Shown piece by piece: positions 1-11,664 of a stretch of DNA of 64,000 bases. The number at the start of each line of letters is the position of its first letter. Positions within the stretch are counted from its first letter, which is position 1. The DNA is from Pseudisothecium myosuroides. Lineage: Eukaryota > Streptophyta > Bryopsida > Hypnales > Lembophyllaceae. The notes below the pieces were generated by a model, which worked only from the letters and a program-made list of their open reading frames with translations, had not been told where the DNA came from and did not search any database. The stretch covers positions 37,043,724 through 37,107,723 of the forward strand of contig OX637287.1 in assembly GCA_951799445.1 (NCBI GenBank). Direction: 5' to 3'. The position numbers and the translations under genes were made by a program.

Positions 1-3000
1 ATTTATAGCTGCAGGCCTTCCCCGCTTCTTTTTAGTGGTTGCTCTCACATTTGACACACTAGCATTCCCTCTTTCGTCTTTGAAATGCACACCCACGTCA
101 CTGCCCAAGCTAAGGAGCATGGAAGTGGTGGACGAAGCTGCAGCTAAATAATCGTCAGAATTATTGAAGTAAATTGAGTTTTTCATTCTAGTTAGCCTAT
201 CTTTAGACAAGTATGGATTGCCATTCAATTGACTAACAAGGGTTGATTTAAAAATTGAATGACCCTAGTATGTAACAACAGGGACAATTTTGGCCGGTTC
301 AGAATTGGAAGAGACTTGCACCTCGTGGTCGCTGAGAAGCTCCACTAACACATTTCTGGTTTCCTCCTCTAACTCCGGCAAGCACGTATTTTTGTTGTCA
401 ACTAGGTCGTCTTCCAGCACTTCGTTAGGGTTAGAGATACTCACTGGTTGAAGACCAGGGTCGGGGATGCCCTGTAGTCTCTCCCGTTCGCATTCTGCAT
501 CCCCATCAATCCCTGGTTGAAGCGTGGCAGGGGGCTGGTATGCCATGTGCTTCAGGTCCTGCATTTCCAACTTCCAAGGTGCCACAAACCACAATTTTTT
601 TGCAGGGGTTGCTTGGTTAGAGGGTGCCATATTTAGCACTCTTAGCAATCCATGGGCTTGTTTCAACCCCTCCTTCAAGGCTGCTATGATATCAGAGTCT
701 GTAGCAACGAGAGAATAGTCAGACAAATTAGCGGGGACCTCTCCTTCAAAAAGTGGGTGTAAAGCCGCCCAAGTATTTTCAACTTTATTGTGAACCCTAC
801 CAAACTGCACCCCATTCTCACCATATTTGACACTTGAAAGGCGGTTGAGTGTGTTGGCAGTGTTCACAAGGTCGTGAAAGTCATAAGACCTCTCCATGCC
901 GTTCATGCCCCCTATTTTTGAGAAAAAAATCTCACAGCTGTCGCTGCTTGTGAGGTCCAAGGGAACCGACAAGTGGGGATATGTATCCCTAAACATCTTC
1001 ACTAAAAGCACAAGAAAGTGACACAAAAGTTGTACATCAAGAAAGCACTATTGACTAACAAAACTTTCACTAAATTTGAATCTCACTGAGTTATTCCCAA
1101 TGGCATGATTACCGTGAGTGAACCATAGTTGCCAAATTCTGAAAAAAAAAAAAAAACCTTGGAGGCCAAAACAACTTTGCTGCGAAGGTCAAGAACCGGA
1201 GAAGCAAAGATATCAATGTAGTCCCCACAAACTTGCAAATACAATTCAGTGCCTAAGGTTCGCTCACGGTGTGCTTCTCCAGGATTTCTCATCTTTTCAA
1301 AGCACTGCTGGGTTTTACGTTGATACATACGCTGAGCAGACGCCCAGTTCTACCGGTCCTTCCGCTGAACATCCTCCAGTTTCAGCCCATGTTCATCAAA
1401 CGTGTACTTGTTATACAGCATGCCAAGATGTGTGTGGAACGCCCCGTCCTCTCCAAGCTGCAACGTCTTCACGGGGGAGTCAAGAGGATTTATTAACTTC
1501 TTGCCATTGTGTATCCAGTCCTGGTCGTGAAGGCCGCTCCATTTTCCTTTTGCGTTCATCAAGGTTGTCAGTAACCACCCGTCCCAATCGATGCTGGAGC
1601 GACTTCCTTCCCGACTTGTGTAATCAGCAAGCATGAGCTGACGTCTCCTACTATCCCCATCGCTAGCATGTCCGACTATGGGTCCAACAATCTGGGCGCA
1701 CTCCCTATTCCACAGTTCTTCAATCCTCTGCCACTGCTGCTTGACCCACGTGTGATCAAAACAATTACAAGTACATGTTACCACCAAAGCAAGTCGAGGC
1801 AAACTTCGGTGGAGGGGATTCACCATTACAACCCTGGCAAAATCTCCCCTTTGATTAGTACGGAAGGATTCAACAATTTTGTTGTATCATTCTTCACTTG
1901 TGCCCACAACTTGTTTAAAATTAGAAATACAAGCATGAATATTTAGAGGACCACAGAACCCAACCAAGGTGTCGCAATGATGATCCCCAGCAATTCAACC
2001 CTTAACCTTCGTTTCATCTTCGACAAGGATTACAGGAACAGGACCAAGAATGCCATGAGCCGCTTTGGCACTCTTATAGATCTGGGCGACACTAATAAAA
2101 ATATCAGCGTGCTCTCCAGGTATGAATTGGACACCCTTCTTATTCTCTCTTTTGGTAGTACTGAAATTAGGACCGCAGTAATTTAATGAGAACAATTCAC
2201 ACATACATCTGCCCCCGTACATCTTCATGGCTTGAGAGAAGGCCTTTGAGTTATTGGACCATCGAACTCCCTGGCTTTTTCGATTCAAGTTGCGGGCTAC
2301 GTCGCACATAAAATCCCATAATGCAGGTTTCCCCCCCATAGCCCCAGTCCTACGTGCTGCAATTATGTCTGTGCAAAACTTGTATACATTATGTTGGTCC
2401 GTAGCCCCCTGAGCAGACTGTTTCAGAGTAGGACGGCTCATTTTTAGTTGAGCTATTCTGGCCTTTGCCGACCAATGGCGCAGTTTTTCTAATTTATGTT
2501 GCTTCACTAACTTCAATGTTTGTGAACAAAGTTCAAAAACGGACAAGTAACCAACTCTCCGACCCAAACCAGTTCCCCTAAATCCCCTTTTCTCCACAGC
2601 ATGCTCTTCCCGAACCACACCTGCCCTGAAATCACATTCTAAGGTAATACTAGAGCACATTGAACACGTAAAACTCTGGAACGGTGCACCAGACATGGAA
2701 ACCCGTGAGCACGACCTATGCCTGAAAGCTCCCTTGACAATAACAACATTGCCATCAATTTGCGTCAACGAAGCCTCCAAGTAGGGTTCAGGGTACCACA
2801 ATTTCTCCGAATGAGGGTCAAACAACAGACCATCGATGCCATAAGACTTTCCAACATAAACACATAGAGGACCCCTCAAACCCCAACACATGAGTGAAGA
2901 CAGTGAGGTCCTGTCTTGTGTCTGAAACTCACCTCCTGTGTGCTTGAAGAAAGAATGGAGACCCTTCTGGTTGACCTCAGCAGTAGATGAAGAAGACCGA

Positions 3001-4109
3001 GCAGGTCTCCCCCTCCTCCTGGAGGACAATGCTGATCCCAACGACTTGCGGCTGAATTCTTCAAACATCTTCGTATGAACAATCCCATGGACATGGTTCA
3101 TGAGATTTACCTCCAAGTTGCATTTTGTGGGGCACAACTAGAAGACCTCATTCGGACAGATCAAGCACTTCACCTTGAACCAATATGATTTCATGAGTGG
3201 CTCATTTGGGTCTCCCACGAGCTAGAAGGTGGGCTTCCCTGAATCAATAGAATCGTTCACGGTGGTCATAATCCCGATTCCCTCTTCCACCAAACGCTTG
3301 TGGTCAGCAACAGTGACTGTAACCGGATTATCTCTTGTACTGCCAGCTTGGGGGTGGTTTGATATGTCCACCCCTCTCTTCCTGCAATAGCTTCTGATGT
3401 GCCCAGCACTGACCAGATGGCTTTTTCGGAAGTTGGAGAACAGATTTGTGACGATATTCTTGTTGTGTTTGCCCAAGGTACCGCCAATGTAATTTCTGCA
3501 TTCACTGGAATACACTCTAACAACGCCGGCCCCATCGTGATCCCAAGACCGCAACGTCCAAGCGTAATCCTCCATTGAAACTTACTTGAGATCAGCACGG
3601 AGTTTTGCTTCACCTTTTGTATACCACAGCATGATGTCGGGCGACACAAGGGTAGACTGGAGCGGAGGTCCATCTGTGAATGAATGCTCCTCCGACGTGC
3701 TTGCTGGTGGAGGATCTTCACGCAAATTGTCTGTGCTGTAGGGTTCATCCGGAGATGGTACAGCGTTTGGTACTTCGTCAGCGATCCCTATAGATTCCAC
3801 GCCGAATGCAACGTCGCCCATCCGAGGCCGTTTAGAGGGAAGCCCGTCTTCTTGCTGTGCAGGAATGAGATGAATACAATCTCGAATAGAATTTAGGGCT
3901 TCGAAATCAACGTCAATCCTGCAACCCTCAAGGACATCCCAGAACTCAAATGCTCCGAGGTGCTTGAAGACATTAAGTTGCTCCAACTTGGACCTTAAAT
4001 CCTCGAGGGATGCGTCGTCTTCAACATCGATGGGGCTTAATAGCTTGGTTGGATCCCCTTCATTCTGTCGGAAGTAAATCTTCACCCGCATCTTTATGAC
4101 GACCAGCAA
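1..4109 (-). pseudogene. Eroded giant DDE-type transposase ORF, truncated by window edge
   Basis: One minus-strand frame runs from the ATG at 4107-4109 to an A15 tract at 1142-1156, then continues one frame over to base 1, about 1,360 codons in all. It is broken by stops at 3582 (TAA), 3222, 3138, 1350, 1048 and 265 (all TAG), and 1995 and 1887 (TGA), yet protein-like sequence resumes directly after each, so this is one decayed intronless ORF and not a multi-exon gene. Visible landmarks are a Cys/His cluster near 3070-3170, an EDETKV acidic motif just before the 1995 stop, GHASDGDSRRR, HDQDWIHNGKKLINP and SDSCEIFFSKIGG. The last two resemble the D-x2-H-x2-K-x2-N and D-x2-E-x-F-F blocks of P-element/THAP9-like transposases, so P-like is my inference. 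An AT-hook-like KKKRGRP lies at the left edge. A consensus donor overlaps the 3582 stop, so a real intron there cannot be fully excluded. Confidence 0.7.
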
Positions 4110-4740
4110 TTGAAGACCCGCGCCTCGTCCTCCAAAACAAATCCTAAAACCCTAATGTAAGAACGGAACTGGGGCCGTGAGCAGCAGAATTCAATCCTAC
4201 CCTAAACCGGGAATGCACACAACAAACTGCAACCGTGAATCCTACACCCTAACTCGCATACCCTAAGCAATAAAATTTAAATGCTGAAGACCACGCGCAA
4301 GGCATAACGTAAGTACCTTAAGGTTTAAGCACAAGGGTTGACAAAACCTGAATCGCACAGGAGGAGCAGAAATTCAACCCTAAATCTAAAACCGCACAGT
4401 AGAAGCAAAAATGAAAACTGTGTGGGCGCTAGATTATCCACCCTTGGTAATAGAGCGAACACCGACCAGGTTCTATGCCTTTATCTACATTTTTAATATA
4501 TGGGGGTGATGTGAGCGCGGTCCACTGTGCCTTCCAAGCAATGGATCTTTTTTGCTAACGTTTCCTAAGTGTCGTGGATGGCAGCGAATAATTAGAATGC
4601 ATGTAGTAACTCACAAGGTAACTACAATGCTCAGGGATAATGGTAAAATTCTAACTCCCTAACTATCTATCCTATGTCGAGGGTAGACTGGGTAGTTGGC
4701 GTCATTTCTAACGTTCCTAACTACGTAAAAAGGGGAACCC
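4110..4740. other. 5' flank of the eroded transposase, no gene
   Basis: This is non-coding sequence upstream of the transposase start, with several AACCCTAAA-like and AACCCTA stretches between 4140 and 4400. The text around 4380-4410 (AAACCGCACAGTAGAAGC) recurs loosely near 9350-9370, hinting that a fragment of the same element lies there. No terminal inverted repeat could be fixed. Confidence 0.4.
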
Positions 4741-5770
4741 CTATTTTCCTTCCATGAACCTCTAAGACTATCTTGGGTTTTTGAACTCCACCTAGAAGTT
4801 CTACTTTTAAAAGCTATCCCTAAAGTTTCAATTCTTACTCTAACTTTTAACTTCTAAGTGTACTCTAGGTTTTTAGCTTCCCAAACTAATTAGAGAATTT
4901 AACTTCAAAATTTAATGCTACCATTTGACTTTGTTTTGACTTTTGACTCCAAGTTTTTACTCCTAAAGTAACTCTAAATTTTACCTTCTAAAGTTAACTC
5001 TATGTTTTGACTTTAACTTCAAGTTTTCACTTCCCTATTTTATTCTAAATTTACCTTCTACGTATAACTCTAAGTTTTTGACTTTTAACTCTAAATTTTT
5101 ACTTCTAAAATTAATCCCAAATTTTAACCTCTAGGTTTGACTCTACGTTTTCACTTTGACTCTAGTTTTTTCTACTTCCAACTAACTCTAAGATTTACCC
5201 TCTAAATCTAACTATAACTTTTCACTTTTCACTTTAGCTTTTTACTCTAACTTTTTACTTCCCAATTGACTCTAAAGTTTAACCTTTAAATTTAATCTTA
5301 ACTTTTGACTTTAGGCTTTTGACTTTCTACTTCCCAATTTAATCCTATCGTTTTAATCCTAGATTAACTCTAAATGTTACTTCAAGTTTTACTTCTAAAT
5401 TTTACTTTAGCTTTTGACCTCTAACATTCACTCGAATTTCGAATTTCTAACTTCAAGATCTAACTCCTATTTCTACTCGTAATTTCTACCTCCTAATTTT
5501 AGTTTAAAATTTTTACTTTTAATTTCTACTTCTTACTCGGATTTTTTACTCCTAATTAACCCTAACTTCCTTTTCTAAACTACCCTAAGGTTTCACTGGG
5601 AATTTTAACCCCCTAAGTTAAACTTCCAAATTAATTCTACTTTTTAACTTCCCAAAGTTAACTCTAGATTTAGACCTTAGAATTTTAACTTTAAGAAATA
5701 AAAATGTAAATTGATTCTAATTCTAACCGCTAATTAATCCCTAATTTTAATCCTAAATTCTCTTTCTAAT
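4740..5770. repeat. Degenerate CTAA/TTTTACTT low-complexity array
   Basis: About 1 kb is built from variants of AACTCTAAATTTTTACTTC, with alternating 'aactctaa' and 'ttttgactt/ttttactt' words at roughly 15-22 base spacing. It has no open frame and strong strand asymmetry (C and T high, G almost absent). Words such as CCCTAA suggest an eroded telomere-like or simple-sequence origin, but no exact telomere repeats are present. Confidence 0.6.
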
Positions 5771-6840
5771 TTAAACCCCTAAGTTCCGTCCATGATTCTT
5801 TTTGGATGAATTTTACTCAAAATTCCTCCATCCTACCCCCTACCGCTTAACTTAGCCTAACGCGGTCGATTTAAAGCCAAATCCTAAGTGTAATATATTT
5901 TTGGAAACCTCTATCCCTAATCTATAACTTTTTGAATCTAAACTTCTAATTTGCACTAATCTCGGATGCTAATCACACTCTAAGGGCTGATTAGGAAAAT
6001 AAATGCTAATTAGGGAGAAACATCAAAGATTAAATAAAAAACTCACCTCTTCACTACCGGTGTCGAAAATAATTTCGTCCATGTCCACGTGTACGTCCTC
6101 ATGCTCCATGGTAGTCTTTTGGTTTTGTTTTGAATTTTCTCCAAGCTCACCGCTTATTTAGAAACTATTACAATTTTGATGATCTAAACTCCCTCTTTCC
6201 CTGCTCCCTTTCTTTTCTTTTCTCCTCCGTCTTCTACATTAGCACTATTCCACTTAAGCTTTTATGAGTCTTACATTATGGTCTCAAACTTCAAGGAGGT
6301 TTTAAGATGCCAACTATCCTCTTACACAATTTTGCCTTTGTGTCATCCTAATCCCCCTCTCAACAGTCACCACAAATTTTCAAGATTTCTTCCTAAAACC
6401 TACCTATCCTAAACCTAGGTCACTATTTATCGTCTCTCACCTTCCTTCTCCTACTTCTTCTCCTCCTTTCCTAATCTCCTTCCATTGTGTGTAGGTGTGA
6501 GTGGTGAGAGGAAACAATTTTGTGTGCAAGTACGGTGGTGCTCCGCTCTTTTCTCCCTTCTCCTTTTTTGATTTAGACCCTAATCCTACTCCTCCCCTAG
6601 CTAGTAATGGTTAGTCCAACATTTTTGTTGTGTTTTAGTTTTGGTTTTGTTTTAGTTTGAGAGAACCCAAAAAACCAAAAACCAAAAGACCAAAAATTGA
6701 GTTCAAAAAGGGGATGAGCCCGATCTGGACCGGGTGCTGGACCACCGAGCGTGCCTGCCTGCCTCCCGGCTGGCTGGCTGGCTGGGGGTCTGGTTAACAA
6801 AAAAATTAATTTAATTAATTAATTTTTTTTAAATTTCCGC
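5771..6840. other. Gene-free AT-rich and polypyrimidine tracts
   Basis: The stretch has pyrimidine-rich blocks near 6180-6240 and 6430-6600, and a GC-richer patch with CTGGCTGG/CTGCCTGC iterations at 6740-6790. I see no gene or element boundary. Confidence 0.4.
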
Positions 6841-6844
6841 TGGC

Positions 6845-6956
6845 TCTGATGTTGGCTGTTGTATGTTGGTTCTGATGTTGGCCGGCTGTATGCTAGTCCT
6901 GATGTTGCTGGGCTGTATGCTGATCCTGATGTTGGCTGGGCTGTATGCTGGTTCTG
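6845..6956. repeat. 27-bp tandem repeat, four units
   Basis: Four consecutive copies of a unit beginning CTGATGTTGGCTGGGCTGTA lie end to end with a period near 27 bp and a few substitutions. A different tandem array follows at once. There is no coding signal. Confidence 0.8.
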
Positions 6957-6957
6957 A

Positions 6958-7097
6958 AAAAAGACTGGATTTTCGGCTAAGGCTAAAAAGACTGGATTTT
7001 TTGCTAAGGCTATTTTAAGACTGGATTGTTGGCTAAGGCTATTTTAAGACTGGATTGTTGCTAAGGCTATTTTAAGACTGGATTGTTGGCTAAGGCT
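6958..7097. repeat. 28-29-bp tandem repeat, about five units
   Basis: Copies of AAGACTGGATTGTTGGCTAA followed by GGCTATTTT start at about 6961, 6988, 7017, 7046 and 7074. The last three are nearly identical, suggesting recent expansion by slippage or unequal exchange. Confidence 0.85.
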
Positions 7098-7279
7098 AGG
7101 GGGAAATAAAACTTCGGAGGTACTAAACTCACTAAGACCTTGGGAGACAACTAAACTAAATAAAACTTTGGGAGACACTACACTAGATAAATGCAAAGGA
7201 ACCTACATATCTTGGAAGCTAAACTTTGGAGGTTTCCACAAAGGTCTTGAAAACTAGAGTTTGGAACTAAACACGGGGT

Positions 7280-7660
7280 AGGTGCAAAGCTTCGCTGTTA
7301 AATTGGTTTTAACACCAACTTTAGGACTTCTTGACACTCCGGGGGTTCAAAGCTCCGCCGTCTACACTTTTAGCACACGCTTTAGGACTTCAACCTTGTC
7401 ACTAGTTCAAAGCTTTGTCGTTTCCAAGGGGAATCCACACAATGAGAGAGACTTTAGAAGAGGGAAAAACTAAACTTTAAAAACAAACAAACATACAGGG
7501 TCAAAGCTTTGCCGTCCCAGAGGGGGGTCCACTCAACAAAGAGAAGATTAGAAGAGGGTTTGGGATAACTTTAGAAAACATGCACAAAGGAGGTTCAACG
7601 CTTTGCCGTCCCGGAGGGGGATCCATTCAACAAAGAGAAGGTTAGAAGAGGGTGTAGGGA
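7280..7660. repeat. Five spaced copies of a TTCAAAGCTTTGCCGTC motif
   Basis: A motif close to TTCAAAGCTTTGCCGTCCC recurs near 7284, 7342, 7402, 7500 and 7593. The last two copies carry a longer shared tail (a G-rich run, then TCCACTCAACAAAGAGAAG, then TTAGAAGAGGGT). The spacing is irregular at 60-95 bp. It looks like internal repetition inside an unclassified element. Confidence 0.65.
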
Positions 7661-9100
7661 AAAAAAAAATAAAAAAAAAACATGTTAGACCACGTGGCAA
7701 TACAAAGCTCATACTCTAAAGGCCCCCCAAAGCGGCATCGCCAAGGTACGGTAGGGGGTGACTTTAGGATTAGTGCAAGATAAAGAAGAACTCTAAAAAC
7801 TTCACAAGTTAGACTACAATACGTACAAGAGAGAGAGAGAGGCTCTCCACTTCCAACAAGGTACCAAAAACTTCACAAAGAGTACACAAAGCAAGGTAGA
7901 AGGACCCTCAAGGACCTTCAAAGCTTGAAAATAAGCAACAATAGAGCCAAAAGTGCTCCGAAAACACCGTAGAGGTTTTTGGCTTCAAACGCCAAAATAT
8001 CCAAAATAACTTGGACCCACGGACCCAAAACAAGAATTGGGGGTGTTCTAAAGAGAGAAATGGGGCCCTTATATAGGTTTCTAAGGGCTCACCCCTCCCT
8101 CTAGAGTTCTAAGGTAACCTCATCAACGGGGATTTTCATCCTACATCCTAAATTTCTACTTCTACCATCTATGCTGGACCAACATCCTAACTCTTGGAGA
8201 TTAACTCCAATTGCCGAACGGATTGCGCCGTTGGATCCAGATCACCGTGTTTAGTCTTAGACCCTCCTGTCCCCCGTACCAGGGCCAAAAACCCATCGTA
8301 GGCTAATTTAGTTTAAAAACCAAATCGTGGTAAAATCCTAGATCTTGGGGGTCTCCTATTTTGAGAAATGTGAATAGCCTAGGGTCTCCGGTAGGTGCAA
8401 GAGAGTCGGGAAGGACTTTTGGTTGACTTCGTTTCGCCATCTTATGGTCCCGGAATGCCGGTCAACGCGGCGGGGACCCCGCCACGTGATTAATTCCCGA
8501 GGAATCTCGCCGGTTCGGGTACTTGCCGCTATCGGAATGTCGTGAAACTTCACGGAGTGCATTATTAACATAAAACAAGCTAGTCTAATTTTTAGTGAGA
8601 ATTTATTGTAACCTGGGTAATTTCCATGAAATTCCCGTTGGAGGTTAGGAGGGTTGACCACCCGGAAAAGGTTCTTCTGCAAGTTGGAAGATGCCGGGAT
8701 TTTTCACGTGACCTCTCAGGGAGTCGCATGAAAGACGTGCAAGTGCGTTTCCGTACCTGGCACGATTGGTCAATGGAGATCAAACTGGCCATCTCCTCGA
8801 ATTAGCGACGGTGCGGGAATCTTCTGCAGGTGGAGGAATCTTGGTGAATCGATTTCGCTGTTGAACTCTTGGCATGGGATTTATCCTAGAACGCCATCCT
8901 TGGACTGTAGATTCCTCCACGGGCCTGGTCTTGCGTTAGTGGCTCCTACATGCTAACAATCGGGATTTTGGGAATTCGTCGATCTAATGGGGAATTCTAA
9001 ATCTAACTCTAGGACTCGATCTAGTGGCCTCGCTGTGGATCCTTCGGACTGACCTAGCCATGAATTGCCACATTCATAGTGGAAATTAGCCCTTTTGGGG
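7661..9100. other. Unclassified repetitive-looking stretch
   Basis: There is an AG microsatellite at 7830-7842 and, on the minus strand, a TATA-like CCTATATAAGGG at about 8067-8078 next to a GC-rich stretch, as in retrotransposon LTR promoters. No primer-binding site, polypurine tract or LTR pair could be paired up. Overlapping minus-strand ORFs of 66 and 108 codons at 8356-8792 have no recognisable motif. Confidence 0.3.
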
Positions 9101-9109
9101 CTGTGTGAC

Positions 9110-9345
9110 TCAAACCTTCCAAATCTAGCCACTTTGTTATTTCTATATTATTTTTAGGCAAGGTTTGGGGGGATTCTAAGTAAAACACAAATCTAGACCA
9201 AATACTATAATGGGTATGACACAACCCTATTTTGGTTCTACACTCTTTTTATGGGTTTTGTATACTTTTATCAACTTTAAATTGCAAATTTCCAAAAAAA
9301 TAATTCTACAAGTCCCAAGTGACAAATTGGGAGCTCACAAACCGC
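9110..9345. repeat. Diverged direct repeat, copy 1
   Basis: The order of words (a CTATTTTGGTTCTACACT-like block, TTTTTGTATA, AAATTGCAAA, AAGTCCCAAGTGACAAATTG, GGAGCT) is repeated in the same orientation at 9890-10115. The two copies flank a short mobile-element fragment. They could be remnants of terminal repeats or a segmental duplication. Confidence 0.55.
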
Positions 9346-9634
9346 AAACCCTAAACCGCATAGCAGGAGCCAAAAATTGAAAAGCCTCCAAGCACCCGAG
9401 CAAGAGCAAGATCCATAGAGCCAACAACCCTGAACGGAACTACGAGGCGGGATTCAACAATTTCAAAAACGCGCGTTCATTGTTCTTCTCCAGCATTGGA
9501 AACCCTGGATCACAGAAGGTAAAGTACGCCTTTGGATACCGCAAGTACATCTGCAGTCCGTTGCGATCTCTCCTTCATCCATCTCCTTTGGACGGAAAGG
9601 ATCCGCTTTTCATCCATGTCTAGTAATGCAGATG

Positions 9635-9881
9635 TTGTGACACCTAGCATCCTACTACAAAAAGTTACTACTAAGACTTTTTAGCCATGCTATTTTAGAT
9701 GTACTGGTCACATAATTTCATGTTTTTTAGGCTAGGCTAAATTACTTATAATTGTATTTGTACTCTTCAAGCATCCTATATTATATCTAATAGTTTTACA
9801 AATTTTACCCAAAACTAATATAATGGACCCTATTTTTTATCGCACGTGGTTTCACCATTTTTTGACAGTGAACTCCCCGAG
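9635..9881. mobile_element. Diverged copy of the CTCGGGG...CCCCGAG element
   Basis: The left side (CACCTAGCATCCTACTACAA) and right side (TAATGGACCCTATTTTTTAT, CGCACGTGG, ending CCCCGAG) match the two ends of the intact element at 12090-12653 in the same order. The left terminus has lost its G run and no target duplication remains, so this is an old, internally deleted copy. Confidence 0.5.
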
Positions 9882-9889
9882 CAATTCCC

Positions 9890-10115
9890 ACTACTTTTGG
9901 GGTTCTAACTTATTTACAAGTAGGGTATAGGGGTATTTTAGGGATAAAAGTCTATTTAGGATCAAATGCTATATTGGCATGTAACATACCTATTTTGATT
10001 TTACACTTTTTTTAGGATTTTTTGTATATAATTATAACTTAAATTGCAAAATTTAGAAAAAAAACTCACTATGAGTCCTAAATGACGAATTAGGAGCTTA
10101 CATATGGCGTACATC
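9890..10115. repeat. Diverged direct repeat, copy 2
   Basis: This is the partner of the repeat at 9110-9345, sharing the same blocks in order (CTATTTTGATTTTACACT, AAATTGCAAA, GAGTCCTAAATGACGAATTA, GGAGCT). It has no coding content. Confidence 0.55.
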
Positions 10116-11660
10116 TACGATATGATTTAAAAAATCATAAGGACCTAGAGTCTCTTGCTATGACTATCCTTGGGCGCACGGTCAATTTCTATCGTTTTGG
10201 AAGTACTGGCATCTTGTCCTGGGATTGTGACCTAAGAACTCTGACCTAGAATGCCTACTATTTGACCTAGACCCATTATTATGTGAGCAAGTACCATGGG
10301 CGAAATCAAGAAAAGATTTTGATTTAGAGAGTTCTAAGGCCCACCACTATGTGACTAGTACTGGATAAGTTGGATGCGATCAAGATGAATCATAATGGCA
10401 TTGTTAGACAAGGGGGAGAATATTTTTTTTTATTTTGCTATATTTTCAAGTTTTTAATTTTCTTGTTTTTCCCCTTTTTGCCTCAATTGGAGTTGATTTG
10501 GAATTATAGATAATAAAATTGGAAACCCATCCTTCTGCCCTCAATGGAATGAGTTTGGAACTAAAGGGGGAGATAGAATGAAGAGAACCCCTGTCCTTTT
10601 TTGATACAACAAATTGGGACCTACAGTCAAAAAATCTTTCAAACCTACCTTCTCCTCTCAACAAAGTGAGTTTGGACTAGAGATTCTGAAAGAAGAAAAC
10701 AAAACAACAGAAAACACAATATAGTGCCCCTCTCAAAAAGACTAATATCCCTTTTCTATAAGGTAGAGGCACCTATAACCAATCAAATAAGCAATTTTAG
10801 ACATGATCTGGAATAGTGCAAGGCAAAGCAAATATTTTTAGAGATGCAAAGATAGAAAATAATGATGGAGACTGCAAAATTTTTGGTAATTTTATCAACT
10901 GATTTGAAATTACAATGAATTTTGGGAGGCAAAAAGTGCATCGTATAACATTGTTAATTGGCTGAGGCGCCTTCCCCTAGGTGGAAGTATAATTCCCCCA
11001 ATACACTTGTGAGAAAAATTAAGTTATAATGTTGCAAACGTGATTGGTCATAGGCACTCCAGGTATCTTTGTGTTGTCATTACTTGCAACCTCATTCATT
11101 GGGGGGTTCTTGATTTTGGGGGGAGCAAAAAGCCCCCCCCCCCCCCCCCGAAGGTCAATAATGTTATGTAAACCCATAGCCAATGTCTAAACTCTTCCAA
11201 TTTCGATTGTTCAAGAGCTACTTTCCCACTCATTATTTCCTACTTTCTTGCTCACTACTTTGGGATATGTGTCATGAACTTATTAGTCCCAACCTTGAAA
11301 AAAAAAACATTCCAAGCTTTGGTTGGAAATAACTGCACCCTACAATTTGGGTATGGGTCGCTGGTCAGGAATGGGACAATGGGTGCTTCTACCTTAACCC
11401 TTAAACATACAACAAAGGAGGCTGTTTTTTGGCCGGTGGATGACAAAGAATCAAACTGTATAGGACAGAAGTGCAACTATTCATCCTCAGAATTTGTTGT
11501 AAAAAGGGGAGACCTTCTACAGTAGCTTGACTTCCAATGAGTGCTTTTACAATTTTTTAAGCCAATGATTCACATGGTAATGCAAAAAGATGATTTCAAG
11601 GGTCAAACCCTTGGTCCTTTAAGGGTTAAAAAATACATAATATTTTTGAGAGATCATTGT
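10116..11660. other. Gene-free stretch with homopolymer C tract
   Basis: I see no gene. A run of about 18 C lies at 11132-11149, shortly after TTTTGGGGGGAGC, which resembles the G-rich termini of the element at 12090. An 83-codon plus-strand frame at 11274-11525 has no recognised domain, signal peptide or supporting splice sites. Confidence 0.4.
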
Positions 11661-11664
11661 ACTA

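Noticed and set aside
265..4109. A multi-exon minus-strand gene built from six separate ORFs
   Set aside because: Five of the six ORFs share the same reading phase and protein-like sequence continues straight through the stops between them, so a decayed continuous frame explains the data better.
8356..8792. Two overlapping minus-strand ORFs as a gene
   Set aside because: No start context, domain or splice pattern; the stretch looks repetitive.
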